Of a stretch of 64,000 bases of DNA, positions 48,346-56,407 are shown one piece after another. The notes beneath the pieces were generated by a model, which saw nothing but the letters and a program-made list of their open reading frames with translations, did not search any database and had not been told where the DNA came from. Both the position numbers and the translations under genes were made by a program. Each line of letters begins with the position of its first letter. Position 1 is the stretch's first letter. The stretch comes from JALYUA01 sp038229875. GTDB lineage: Bacteria; Acidobacteriota; Thermoanaerobaculia; UBA5066; Gp7-AA6. Location: contig JBBROA010000001.1 in the NCBI GenBank assembly GCA_038229875.1, positions 76,037 through 140,036 of the forward strand, read 5' to 3'.

Positions 48346-50750
48346 GGGAGCAGGGGCCAGAGCTTTGCGTAGAGCCATCGCGACGGCTTCCGCAGAAGCA
48401 ACGTCGCAATCTTGCGGTCTCCGGCGCTGATCTTCGCGCGACCGAGCATCCCGGTCTTCAGAGAACCGTCGGGGTTCGGCAGGGTCAGTTCGGCCACCAC
48501 GAAGCGTTCCTTCCCCTCTTCGCGGATACGCGCGCCGACGCGGGAGATCTCTCCGCGGAAGGTGCGGGTCGGATAAGGGTTCAGTTTGACGTCCACCCGC
48601 TGCCCCGCCTTCAACAGGGAGGAGTCCTCTTCCGGCACGGCGACCTCGACGGTCACCGAGCCCACGTCCGCGATCACGCAGAACTCGGCGCCGCGGGGAA
48701 GGTTCTGCCCGATGCGCTCCTCGAGGCGCGGTGTCACGATGACTCCGGCGGCGGGTGCCCGCAACCGCGTCGCATCGAACCGCTCCTGCTCCATGGCGAT
48801 CCGGGCTTCGAGCTCGTCGACGCGGGACTGAGCGTCGAACAGGCCCCCGGCGTTTCCCGTCCCTCGCTGCGTCGCGACGTCTCTCGCCGCGATCGCATGA
48901 GCGGACTGTGCGTCCGCCAGCGCGGACCGGTAGCTCTCGTCGTTCACCGTCGCGATGACTTCTCCCTTCGGGACGACCTCACCCTCTCGGTGCATCACCG
49001 AGGCGACGATGCCCTCCGCTCCCGCCGTCACCACGCTGCGGCGGCCTGGCAGCACGCGTGCCGCTCCGCCGACCCGCAGCCGCCACGGGACCAGGAAGAG
49101 GATCGCCGCGAGCGCGATCGCCCCCGCCGCCCACGCAAGCCGGCGCCGGCGCGGGATCGCCATCAGGCGGGTCCGGCGGGCGAGGAGGGGTTTCCAGAAG
49201 CCCGCGAGAGGGACCTGCTGGTAAAGCTGGGCGTTGCGAACCGCCACCGTCGCCTGGTTGACGAGTATCTGCAGGAGGTCGCGCGTTTCCGCGTCGAAGA
49301 CGATCGGCTCCCGTGACTCGAAAGCGAGGACCCCGAGCTTTCCCTCCTCGTCCTTCAGGGTGACGGCATAGAACGCCTTGAGCCCCTGCTCGTTGAACAG
49401 CGTCCGGAACTTTTCTTCGGTCTCCGGCCGATCGGAGGTCAGGGTTCCGTCTTCGCGCTCGGTGACGTTGACGTCGGACCCCGAGAGGAACACCCACTGG
49501 AGGAACTCCTCGGTTCGCCGGATCTCCGGACTGCGCCGGTCGATTTCCGTGGTGCCCGACACCGCTCCGAGCCGCAGCCGTCCTCCCTGCTGGATCGCCA
49601 TGGCGCAGCGGTCGTACCGGATGAGGGCGGCCGAGGCGTTGACGACGGTCTGCATCACGCGGTCGAGGTCGAGCGTGGCAGTGATCTCGCGGCTGACGGC
49701 GAGGAGCGCGTCGAGCTCTTCGACTTTCTTTTCGGCTTCGAATTGGCGCGCGTTGCGGAGGGCCCGCACTGCCTGCCGGGCGAGGTCTTCGAGAAGCTCC
49801 TGGTCTTCTTCCGAGAAATCCGGAACCCGGCCGCGTTTGTTGACGAGAACGAGCGCGCCCAAGGGGACGTCCTGCTCGATGAGCGCGACCCCCAGGGCCG
49901 ACCGCACGGGAAACTCCGGAGCCGACATCGGGTCGTCGGAGGAGATGCGATTCCGCCGGAGCGCCGCGCCTTCGGCGAGCAGGTCGCCCACCAGGCCGCC
50001 GCCGACTGAGGGCGGCGGATTGACGACGTCGTAGCTCTCGTTGATGGCGGTGGCGGCGAGCTCGACCGAATCCGCGTGCGCGTCGAGCAGCCAGAGAGAA
50101 CCGGCCTCCGCGCCGGCGAAGTCGACCGCCTTGCGGACGATGATTTCATTCAGCTCGGACCACTCGAGGGTCGATCCGAACGCTTTCGAAAGATCGTAGA
50201 GAGCGGTCAGGCGCTCGATGGCCTGGCGCATGCCCGCGGTCTTCCGCTCGGACTTGACCGCGCGCCCGAGGGCCTTCGCCGCCTGCACGAGGAGCCCCTC
50301 CAGCCGTTCGGCCACGGTGTGCGCCTGCGGGGGCTCGGTGAAGAGAAGCGTCAGGATCGCGGGGACGGCGCCCTCCGCCTCCGCCGCGACGAACAGCACC
50401 CATTCGACGCCGGCGGGCGAGGCCGGCAGCCAGGCTGCGCCTCGCGATTCCATGTCCGCGCGGGACAGCAGGAGGGGAGCCCGGTCCCGGAGGAGCTCGC
50501 CGGCGATCGGGTCCTCACGCGCGACGCTTCTCTTGAGGTTCGGCCGCGCACCTTCGCCCGTCCCGCCGGTGCACACGAAGAGCGGGTGCGTCGGGTCAGG
50601 CGTCCAGACGAGAACCGTAGGGGCTCCGCTGGCTCGAGACACCCAGCGCGCCGCCCATGACGAGGTCTGCGCCAGGTTTTCGCATTCCGCGAGCTCGGAA
50701 ACCGCCGAGTCGATCGGCTTCCCGGCGGAGCTCCCCGGTTCTTCCGCCAT
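48342..50750 (-). CDS. GAF-domain / membrane helix / HlyD fusion
   Basis: The 802-residue protein has cytoplasmic GAF-like domains. One spans about residues 190-335 (LYDLSKAFGSTLEWSELNEI...LVLVNKRGRVPDFSEEDQEL), a second 345-515 (LLAVSREITATLDLDRVMQT...GVLAFESREPIVFDAETRDL), and there is probably a degenerate one at 20-165. A single helix (AWAAGAIALAAILFLVPW, about 545-565) leads to a periplasmic HlyD region (TAGAEGIVASVMHREGEVVP, LRAPAAGVIVTPRLEERIGQ). There is no kinase or output domain, so ligand sensing may be coupled directly to an export adaptor. It lies 5 bases after the STAS gene and overlaps the M50 gene. Confidence 0.87.
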   Translation of the reverse strand: MAEEPGSSAGKPIDSAVSELAECENLAQTSSWAARWVSRASGAPTVLVWTPDPTHPLFVCTGGTGEGARPNLKRSVAREDPIAGELLRDRAPLLLSRADMESRGAAWLPASPAGVEWVLFVAAEAEGAVPAILTLLFTEPPQAHTVAERLEGLLVQAAKALGRAVKSERKTAGMRQAIERLTALYDLSKAFGSTLEWSELNEIIVRKAVDFAGAEAGSLWLLDAHADSVELAATAINESYDVVNPPPSVGGGLVGDLLAEGAALRRNRISSDDPMSAPEFPVRSALGVALIEQDVPLGALVLVNKRGRVPDFSEEDQELLEDLARQAVRALRNARQFEAEKKVEELDALLAVSREITATLDLDRVMQTVVNASAALIRYDRCAMAIQQGGRLRLGAVSGTTEIDRRSPEIRRTEEFLQWVFLSGSDVNVTEREDGTLTSDRPETEEKFRTLFNEQGLKAFYAVTLKDEEGKLGVLAFESREPIVFDAETRDLLQILVNQATVAVRNAQLYQQVPLAGFWKPLLARRTRLMAIPRRRRLAWAAGAIALAAILFLVPWRLRVGGAARVLPGRRSVVTAGAEGIVASVMHREGEVVPKGEVIATVNDESYRSALADAQSAHAIAARDVATQRGTGNAGGLFDAQSRVDELEARIAMEQERFDATRLRAPAAGVIVTPRLEERIGQNLPRGAEFCVIADVGSVTVEVAVPEEDSSLLKAGQRVDVKLNPYPTRTFRGEISRVGARIREEGKERFVVAELTLPNPDGSLKTGMLGRAKISAGDRKIATLLLRKPSRWLYAKLWPLLP

Positions 50751-50755
50751 TTTTC

Positions 50756-51091
50756 CTAGAAGCTCGCCGCCGCCGTCTCCAGGTTTTCGTAGATCTCGAA
50801 TACGGAATCGAGCCGGGTCATCTCCAGCAGCTTCTTGACCTGCGGCTCGACGCCGACGAGCTTCGTCTGACCACCTTCGTTCTGCGACGTAGTCATCGCG
50901 CGAACGAGGGCGCCGAGTCCCGAGCTGTCGAGAAACCGGACGGCGGAGAGGTCGACGACGATCCTGGAGCGCCCCTGCTCGAGCAGGCGCGCAACGGTCT
51001 TCTTGAAGAGGGTCTCGGGTTCGCCGATCACGAGATCCCCGTCGACGATCAGGATCGTGACCGGCCCGTCTTCGCGTGTCGAGAGCTGCAT
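50756..51091 (-). CDS. STAS-domain anti-sigma-antagonist-like protein
   Basis: The 111-residue SpoIIAA/anti-anti-sigma-type domain has the phosphorylatable Ser in VVDLSAVRFLDSSGLGALV. The usual N-terminal IVDGDLVIGEPETLF and the C-terminal KLVGVEPQVKKLLEMTRLDS are present. It leads the operon with the GAF-HlyD and M50-HlyD genes, so it may gate that machine. No anti-sigma kinase or PP2C phosphatase lies nearby. It diverges from purL across 79 bases. Confidence 0.9.
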   Translation of the reverse strand: MQLSTREDGPVTILIVDGDLVIGEPETLFKKTVARLLEQGRSRIVVDLSAVRFLDSSGLGALVRAMTTSQNEGGQTKLVGVEPQVKKLLEMTRLDSVFEIYENLETAAASF

Positions 51092-51146
51092 GTTGGAGGG
51101 CGATTATGTCAAAAAGTCACGCCGCGTCGAGTGCGTATCGGAGCCG

Positions 51147-51152
51147 TATACT
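51147..51152 (+). promoter_or_regulatory. candidate -10 box of purL
   Basis: TATACT lies 18 bases before the purL ATG in the divergent STAS/purL gap. No matching -35 is clear. purL having its own promoter would fit its separation from purSQ. Confidence 0.35.
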
Positions 51153-51170
51153 CCAGCGCCGAACCGCCGC

Positions 51171-53384
51171 ATGACGATCACCCCCGAGCTCGTCGCCGAG
51201 CACAACCTTTCTGCCGAGGAGTACGGGCGGATCATCGTGATCCTGGGGCGTGAGCCTAACTACGTCGAGCTCGGCATCTTTTCGGCCATGTGGAGCGAGC
51301 ACTGCTCCTACAAGTCCTCCCGCGTGCACTTGAAGACCTTCCCGACGAAGGGGCCACGCGTCATACAGGGGCCGGGCGAGAACGCGGGGATCGTCGACAT
51401 CGGCGACGGGCTGGCCGTGGCATTCAAGATGGAGTCGCACAACCACCCGTCGTTCATCGAGCCGTACCAGGGTGCCGCGACGGGGGTCGGGGGGATCCTT
51501 CGGGACATCTTCACCATGGGGGCGCGGCCGATCGCGTCCTTGAACTCGCTGCGGTTCGGTTCCCTGGACGCGCCCCGGATGAAGCACATCGTCGACGGGG
51601 TCGTCCGTGGAATCGCGGGATACGGAAACTGCATGGGCGTCCCGACGGTGGGCGGCGAGACGACGTTTCACCCGGCCTACAACGGCAACATTCTCGTGAA
51701 CGTCTTCAACGCCGGGATCGTGCGCGCGGACCGGATCTTCCTGGGTCGGGCGGAGGGAGCCGGAAATCCGGTCGTTTACGTGGGCTCGAAGACGGGACGC
51801 GACGGGATCCATGGCGCGACGATGGCGTCCGAGGAGTTCGCGGGCGACGAGACGAAACAGAAGCGGCCGAACGTCCAGGTGGGCGATCCGTTTACCGAGA
51901 AGCTTCTCCTCGAGGCGTGCCTCGAGCTCTTCGCCACCGACGCGGTCGTCGGCATCCAGGACATGGGAGCCGCGGGGCTGACGTCCTCCACCTTCGAGAT
52001 GGCGGGCCGCGCCGGCAGCGGCGTCGAGATCGATCTGTCGAAGGTTCCAGTGCGCGAAACGGGAATGACGCCTTACGAGATCATGCTGTCGGAGTCGCAG
52101 GAACGGATGCTCCTCGTCTGCCATCGCGACCGCCTCCCGCAGGTCCTCGCGATCTTCCGCAAGTGGGAGCTCGACGCGGTCGAGATCGGAATGGTGACGG
52201 ACACCGGCCGGGTCGTCCTCTTCTTCGCCGGAGAGAAAGTTGCCGACCTACCAGCGGCGCCTCTGGCCGACGAGGCCCCCGTCTACGACCGGCCGCGGCG
52301 TCCCGCGCCGGCCCCTCCTCCGCCGCTCTGGCCGGGGGAGCCGGAGCCCGCGGACTACACCGGGTGCCTTCGCGGGATCCTCTCATCCCCGAACGTCGCC
52401 GAGAAGTCTTGGATCTGGACGCAGTACGACCACATGGTCGGCACGAATACCGTCGAGCGGCCCGGTGGCGACGCCGCCGTGGTGCGGGTGAAGGGCACCC
52501 GCAAGGCGCTCGTTTTGAAGTCGGACGTGAATCCCTTTTTCTGCGCGCTCGACCCTTACCGCGGGGCCGCGATCGCCGTGGCGGAAGCCGCGCGATCGAT
52601 CGCGTGCGCCGGCGGACGGCCGCTCGCGATCACGGACTGCCTGAACTTCGGCAATCCCGAGAAGCCGGAGGTCATGGCGCAGTTCGAGGCGGCGGTGCGC
52701 GGCATCTCGGACGCCTGCCGCGCCTTCGACATTCCTGTCGTCTCCGGGAACGTCTCCTTCTACAACGAGACCGACGGGCGCGCGATTCCGCCGACGCCGA
52801 CCGTCGGGATGGTCGGGCTTCTCGAAGACGTCGAGCGGCGGGTGCAGATGGGCTTCCGGGCGGCCGGCGACCGCGTCGCCCTCCTGGGCGTCACCCGCGA
52901 CGAGCTCGGCGGCAGCGAGTTTCTCCGCGTCGTGCGGGGAAGAGACGAAGGGCCGTGCCCGGATCTCGATCTCGGCGCCGAGCGGCGGCTTTCATCCCTT
53001 CTGGCCGATCTCGCGGAAGCGGGCCTCCTGGCCTCCGCGCACGACCTCTCCGATGGGGGTCTGGCCGTCGCGGCCGCGGAATGCGCGATGATCTCAGGCT
53101 TTGGCGCCGCCCTGGAGCTTTCGGGGTCTCTGCGGACGTCCGCGCTGCTGTTCGGCGAGAGCACGGGCCGCGCTCTGATCTCCTTCCGCCCCGACGAGGA
53201 GCCGGCGATCGTTCAGGCGGCGAAAAAATCTTCCGTGTCGTTCGAATCGATCGGAACCGTCGGCGACGTCGCATTGGTGATCCGCCAGCAGGGCCGGGTG
53301 GTTCTCGACGCGGACCTCGTCGAAACGACCGGAATCTGGCGCCGCGCCTTTCGCCGGTCGATCGAGTCCGCCGACTTGCTCTGA
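51171..53384 (+). CDS. purL: phosphoribosylformylglycinamidine synthase subunit PurL
   Basis: The 737-residue small-form PurL is the catalytic ATP-dependent subunit that works with PurS and PurQ. Motifs include MWSEHCSYKSSR, the metal-binding KMESHNHPSFIEPYQGAATG, GVPTVGGET and DMGAAGLTSSTFEMAGRAG in the first half. The second half carries DCLNFGNPEKPEVM and SAHDLSDGGLAVAAAE. ATG 51171 matches the usual N-terminus (ITPELVAEHNLSAEEY); upstream codons would enter the STAS gene region. It is 13.5 kb from purQ, with the accessory block in between. Confidence 0.96.
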   Translation: MTITPELVAEHNLSAEEYGRIIVILGREPNYVELGIFSAMWSEHCSYKSSRVHLKTFPTKGPRVIQGPGENAGIVDIGDGLAVAFKMESHNHPSFIEPYQGAATGVGGILRDIFTMGARPIASLNSLRFGSLDAPRMKHIVDGVVRGIAGYGNCMGVPTVGGETTFHPAYNGNILVNVFNAGIVRADRIFLGRAEGAGNPVVYVGSKTGRDGIHGATMASEEFAGDETKQKRPNVQVGDPFTEKLLLEACLELFATDAVVGIQDMGAAGLTSSTFEMAGRAGSGVEIDLSKVPVRETGMTPYEIMLSESQERMLLVCHRDRLPQVLAIFRKWELDAVEIGMVTDTGRVVLFFAGEKVADLPAAPLADEAPVYDRPRRPAPAPPPPLWPGEPEPADYTGCLRGILSSPNVAEKSWIWTQYDHMVGTNTVERPGGDAAVVRVKGTRKALVLKSDVNPFFCALDPYRGAAIAVAEAARSIACAGGRPLAITDCLNFGNPEKPEVMAQFEAAVRGISDACRAFDIPVVSGNVSFYNETDGRAIPPTPTVGMVGLLEDVERRVQMGFRAAGDRVALLGVTRDELGGSEFLRVVRGRDEGPCPDLDLGAERRLSSLLADLAEAGLLASAHDLSDGGLAVAAAECAMISGFGAALELSGSLRTSALLFGESTGRALISFRPDEEPAIVQAAKKSSVSFESIGTVGDVALVIRQQGRVVLDADLVETTGIWRRAFRRSIESADLL

Positions 53385-53414
53385 ACGTCCCCGCTTCCGG
53401 GTTCTTCGGCGCGG

Positions 53415-54482
53415 TCAGGCCGGCTTGCGCGGCCCTTTCGGCCGTCCCGGCGAGCGAGGATCGCGGCGAGGCCCTGCCGGTCCCATCGGGCGCCGCGCCG
53501 GTATCCCTCCCGGGTCGAGCCCCCCGGGAAACGCGGGGAGCGGGGCACGCCGCCCCGGGGGTCCGGGAAACACGCGCGCACGCTCGGCGGGCGCGGCCGG
53601 GCCTCGCGGTCCGAGCGGTGCCGCGGGGCGCCCCTTTCCCACCGGTCCGGCCGGGCGGGGCGGTGCCCCGGGTCCGGCCGTGCGGGGCCGGAACGCCGGT
53701 GCGTCGAGCCGCTCGCGCCGGGAGACGAGTGCGCCCGCGGTCTGCCGTCCGTAACGCACCTCTTCTAGAAAGAGACCGGAGGGAGGCGCGGTCCACACCG
53801 CGGTGGAGCCCGGCAGCCGCTCCTCGAGCAGTCGCCGGGCTTCCTGGAGCGACAGGTTCCCGCGACCCACTTCGACGAGCGTTCCGACGAGGCGGCGCAC
53901 CATCTTCCAGAGGAAATGGGACGCCTCGACGCGGTAATGGATTTCCTGACCGACTTCCGTGACCTCGCTCGTCGCGACCACCACTTCCGTCGAGTCGAGG
54001 CCGGCGGCGTTCTCGCAGAAGGCGGAAAAATCGTGGCGGCCGACGAAAAGCCGAGCCGCCTCCCGCATCGCGTCGGCGTCCAGGCGGTCCTTGACCCACC
54101 AGACAAGCCGTTTTTCGAATGCGGTCCGCCGCCGGGAGAGCCGGTAGAGATACCGGCGGGACGCCGCGTCGTGCCGGGCGTGGAAATCGGGAGCGGCGGT
54201 ATCGACGGTGACGACGTTGACGTCGAACGGCAACCGGTCGTTCAGCCCGTGTTCGAGCTCGACGGGCGACAGGTCCCGACGCGCTTTGATGTGGGCGATC
54301 TGCGCCAGCGCGTGAACGCCCGCATCCGTGCGTCCCGCCCCTCCGACCGTGGCGTCCTCGCCGAGGAGCTCGCGGGCCGCGCGGCCGAGAACTCCCTGCA
54401 CGGTGCGATCCGCGTTCTTCTGCGACTGCCACCCGTGGTATCGGGTGCCGTCGTACTCGATCGTGAGCTTCCAGGTCGGCAC
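53415..54482 (-). CDS. truA: tRNA pseudouridine synthase A with Pro/Gly/Arg-rich tail
   Basis: TruA modifies U38-U40 of the tRNA anticodon stem. The catalytic Asp lies in GAGRTDAGVHALAQ, and IEYDGTRYHGWQ and ASHFLWKMVRRLVGTLVEVG are typical. The enzyme domain ends near residue 255 (LFLEEVRYG). About 100 extra residues follow, mostly Pro, Gly, Arg and Ala, ending KGPRKPA. The tail is basic and probably disordered and could bind RNA. The reading frame is intact to TGA, so it is a real extension unless a frameshift occurred near its start. Confidence 0.93.
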   Translation of the reverse strand: MPTWKLTIEYDGTRYHGWQSQKNADRTVQGVLGRAARELLGEDATVGGAGRTDAGVHALAQIAHIKARRDLSPVELEHGLNDRLPFDVNVVTVDTAAPDFHARHDAASRRYLYRLSRRRTAFEKRLVWWVKDRLDADAMREAARLFVGRHDFSAFCENAAGLDSTEVVVATSEVTEVGQEIHYRVEASHFLWKMVRRLVGTLVEVGRGNLSLQEARRLLEERLPGSTAVWTAPPSGLFLEEVRYGRQTAGALVSRRERLDAPAFRPRTAGPGAPPRPAGPVGKGRPAAPLGPRGPAAPAERARVFPGPPGRRAPLPAFPGGLDPGGIPARRPMGPAGPRRDPRSPGRPKGPRKPA

Positions 54483-54522
54483 CGGGGGAGCTTAGCCCGT
54501 CCCGTCCCGTCGATCCCTGAAC

Positions 54523-54566
54523 AAAAAAAGCCGGGTGCCTGCGGGAAGTCCGCGCAGGCCCCCGGC
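54523..54566 (-). terminator. rho-independent terminator of the BON gene
   Basis: On the minus strand GCCGGGGGCCTGCG pairs with CGCAGGCACCCGGC across a short loop and is followed by seven Ts (54523-54529). It lies 20 bases after the BON gene stop and before truA, so truA needs its own promoter. Confidence 0.85.
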
Positions 54567-54585
54567 CGGAACGTCTTCGAAAAAG

Positions 54586-54912
54586 CTACTTCGTGCTCGA
54601 GCCCTTGACCTGCAGGTTGTTATTTACCCGCACGACGCCGTCTACGGAGCGCGCGACGTCCGCCGCCATCCGCTTCTGATCCGGGTTATCGACCTGACCG
54701 GCGAGAGTGACGATACCGTTCGTCGAGTTCACCTCGACGTTCGTCAGCGTCGAAAGCTTCACGTCCGCCGCGAGCTTTGCTTTGACCGACGTCTTGATCG
54801 CCGCGTCATCGACCTGCGTCCCCGCCGAGGTGCTGGTCTTGCAACCCGCCACGAACGACGCGAGGACCACGAGGGCCGCGACACCCATCAAACCTTTGAA
54901 GCGTTTCACCAT
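54586..54912 (-). CDS. BON-domain lipoprotein
   Basis: The 108-residue envelope protein has a lipobox ending FVAGC (Cys24). A single BON domain follows: DDAAIKTSVKAKLAADVKLS, VEVNSTNGIVTLAGQVDNPD and SVDGVVRVNNNLQV. BON proteins bind phospholipid or peptidoglycan and are often induced by envelope stress. AGGAGG-like sequence precedes the start. It is 44 bases after a second, similar lipoprotein gene, and the pair is closed by a strong terminator. Confidence 0.9.
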   Translation of the reverse strand: MVKRFKGLMGVAALVVLASFVAGCKTSTSAGTQVDDAAIKTSVKAKLAADVKLSTLTNVEVNSTNGIVTLAGQVDNPDQKRMAADVARSVDGVVRVNNNLQVKGSSTK

Positions 54913-54956
54913 GACAAATCCTCCTCTTTTCTAGTGGGCCGCTCGGCCCGGCTTTT

Positions 54957-55349
54957 CTACTGGGCCGCTTGGACCCGGGCAACCATCGGAGCCCTCTGCG
55001 CCCGGGCATATCCCGAACTCGTTGATGAGCCCCCACTCAAAACCAGATTGTTGACACGAACCACGCCGGGAACGGACAGCACCGCGCGCTGCGCTTCCCG
55101 GGACTGATCGGCGTCCGCCTCTCCGAGTAGCGCGACGACGCCGTGGTACGAACTGGCCTCGACACGCTGCGTGTCGACCCCGGCCTCCGACAGGGCGGCG
55201 TTTGCCTGCCGGGACAACTCCCGGTCGGCGGCGGTCGCCGCCTTGTGGGCTGCACCGGCGCATCCGACGGCGAAAGAGGCGGAGAGAAACGCCGCAACGA
55301 GCGAGGTCGCCCGTGTTTTTCGCAATGTCGAAGCAGCCGCTTTCTCCAT
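54957..55349 (-). CDS. BON-like lipoprotein
   Basis: The 130-residue protein has a lipoprotein signal ending FAVGC (Cys30). The body is a short BON-like domain: ADRELSRQANAALSEAGVDT, ASSYHGVVALLGEADADQSR and VPGVVRVNNLVLSGG. The C-terminal 25 residues are Ser/Ala/Arg-rich. It is more diverged than its neighbour. ATG 55349 gives a good signal peptide. It diverges from the hydrolase gene over a very short interval. Confidence 0.78.
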   Translation of the reverse strand: MEKAAASTLRKTRATSLVAAFLSASFAVGCAGAAHKAATAADRELSRQANAALSEAGVDTQRVEASSYHGVVALLGEADADQSREAQRAVLSVPGVVRVNNLVLSGGSSTSSGYARAQRAPMVARVQAAQ

Positions 55350-55381
55350 TTCAATCCGACGAAAAGCACGGCGCGTGCCAA

Positions 55382-56407
55382 GTGTGGACGCCGCCAGTCG
55401 GCCATACAATCGATGAGGGCCCGTCCCCGCCGGAAGGTCCGGCGCGCAAGGCCGGGAGGTTCGCACTGGGCTGTCTCGTCCGGACCGTTGGCTCGCTGAT
55501 TCTTCTTCTCGCCCTCGCCATCGGATTGCGCCGCGCAACCGAACGGCCCGCGGAGATACCTCCCGTCTCGGCCGACACCCGCGACGTGGTCGTCGGGGGC
55601 GTACGGTGGCGGTCCCGCGAAGCGCCGGGGCTTCGCCGCTCGGGGGAGCCCGTGATCTTCGTGCATGGATTCCTTTCGAGCTCGACGACGTGGAGGCGCG
55701 TTCTCGCCGATTTTTCAGCGGACCGTCCGGCCGTCGCCGTGGATCTTCCGGGAGCCGGTTTCTCCGACCGTCCGTGGCCGTTCGACTACACCGTGCAGGG
55801 CCAGGCAGAGCATCTTCTCCGGTATCTCGACGCTCGAAGTTTTTCGCGCGTCGTACTCGTCGGAAATTCGCTCGGCGGCGCCGTGTGCGAGGCGCTGGCG
55901 GCGGCGCATCCCGAGCGCGTTGCCGCTCTCGTGCTCGTAAGTGCGGCGTTTCCGAAGATGTCGATCCCCGCGGGCTTCCGCCTCCTGCGCTCTCCGTTCG
56001 TCGGAGAGATCCAGATCGAGCTTCTCGTCCGCCCGGTGATCGAGTACTCGCTGCGGCGGCGCCTCTACGCCCGCGCGGACCGGGTCACGGAAGCGACGAT
56101 CGACGAATGGTGGGATCCGATCCGGGTGCCGGGGACGCGCCGCGCCGCTCTCGAAGCGGTCCGCAGTCGATTCACCGGAACGGAGGCGCTTCTGGCGAGG
56201 ATCCGCGCGGCGACTCTCGTCGTCTGGGGGAAGGAGGACCGTCTGACGGGCCCGTCGGAAGGGCTCGCGCTCGCGTCCGTAATCGAGGGCGCGCAGTTCG
56301 TCATGCTTCCCGGGGTGGGTCACCTGCCGCAGGAAGAGGATCCGGCTCTCTTCTCGAAGACGCTGTCGACGTTTCTCGAGCAGTTCCCGCGCGCGGATAT
56401 TCGATGA
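55382..56407 (+). CDS. alpha/beta hydrolase with N-terminal membrane anchor
   Basis: The protein of about 341 residues has one hydrophobic helix (TVGSLILLLALAIGL) and then an alpha/beta hydrolase domain. VIFVHGFLSSSTTW is the oxyanion strand and VLVGNSLGGAVCEALA holds the nucleophile Ser. The acid is in VVWGKEDRLTG and the His in LPGVGHLPQEEDP. The triad is complete. The substrate is unknown. GTG 55382 is a guess; ATG 55325 would overlap the divergent lipoprotein gene. It is coupled by ATGA to the next gene. Confidence 0.82.
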   Translation: MWTPPVGHTIDEGPSPPEGPARKAGRFALGCLVRTVGSLILLLALAIGLRRATERPAEIPPVSADTRDVVVGGVRWRSREAPGLRRSGEPVIFVHGFLSSSTTWRRVLADFSADRPAVAVDLPGAGFSDRPWPFDYTVQGQAEHLLRYLDARSFSRVVLVGNSLGGAVCEALAAAHPERVAALVLVSAAFPKMSIPAGFRLLRSPFVGEIQIELLVRPVIEYSLRRRLYARADRVTEATIDEWWDPIRVPGTRRAALEAVRSRFTGTEALLARIRAATLVVWGKEDRLTGPSEGLALASVIEGAQFVMLPGVGHLPQEEDPALFSKTLSTFLEQFPRADIR

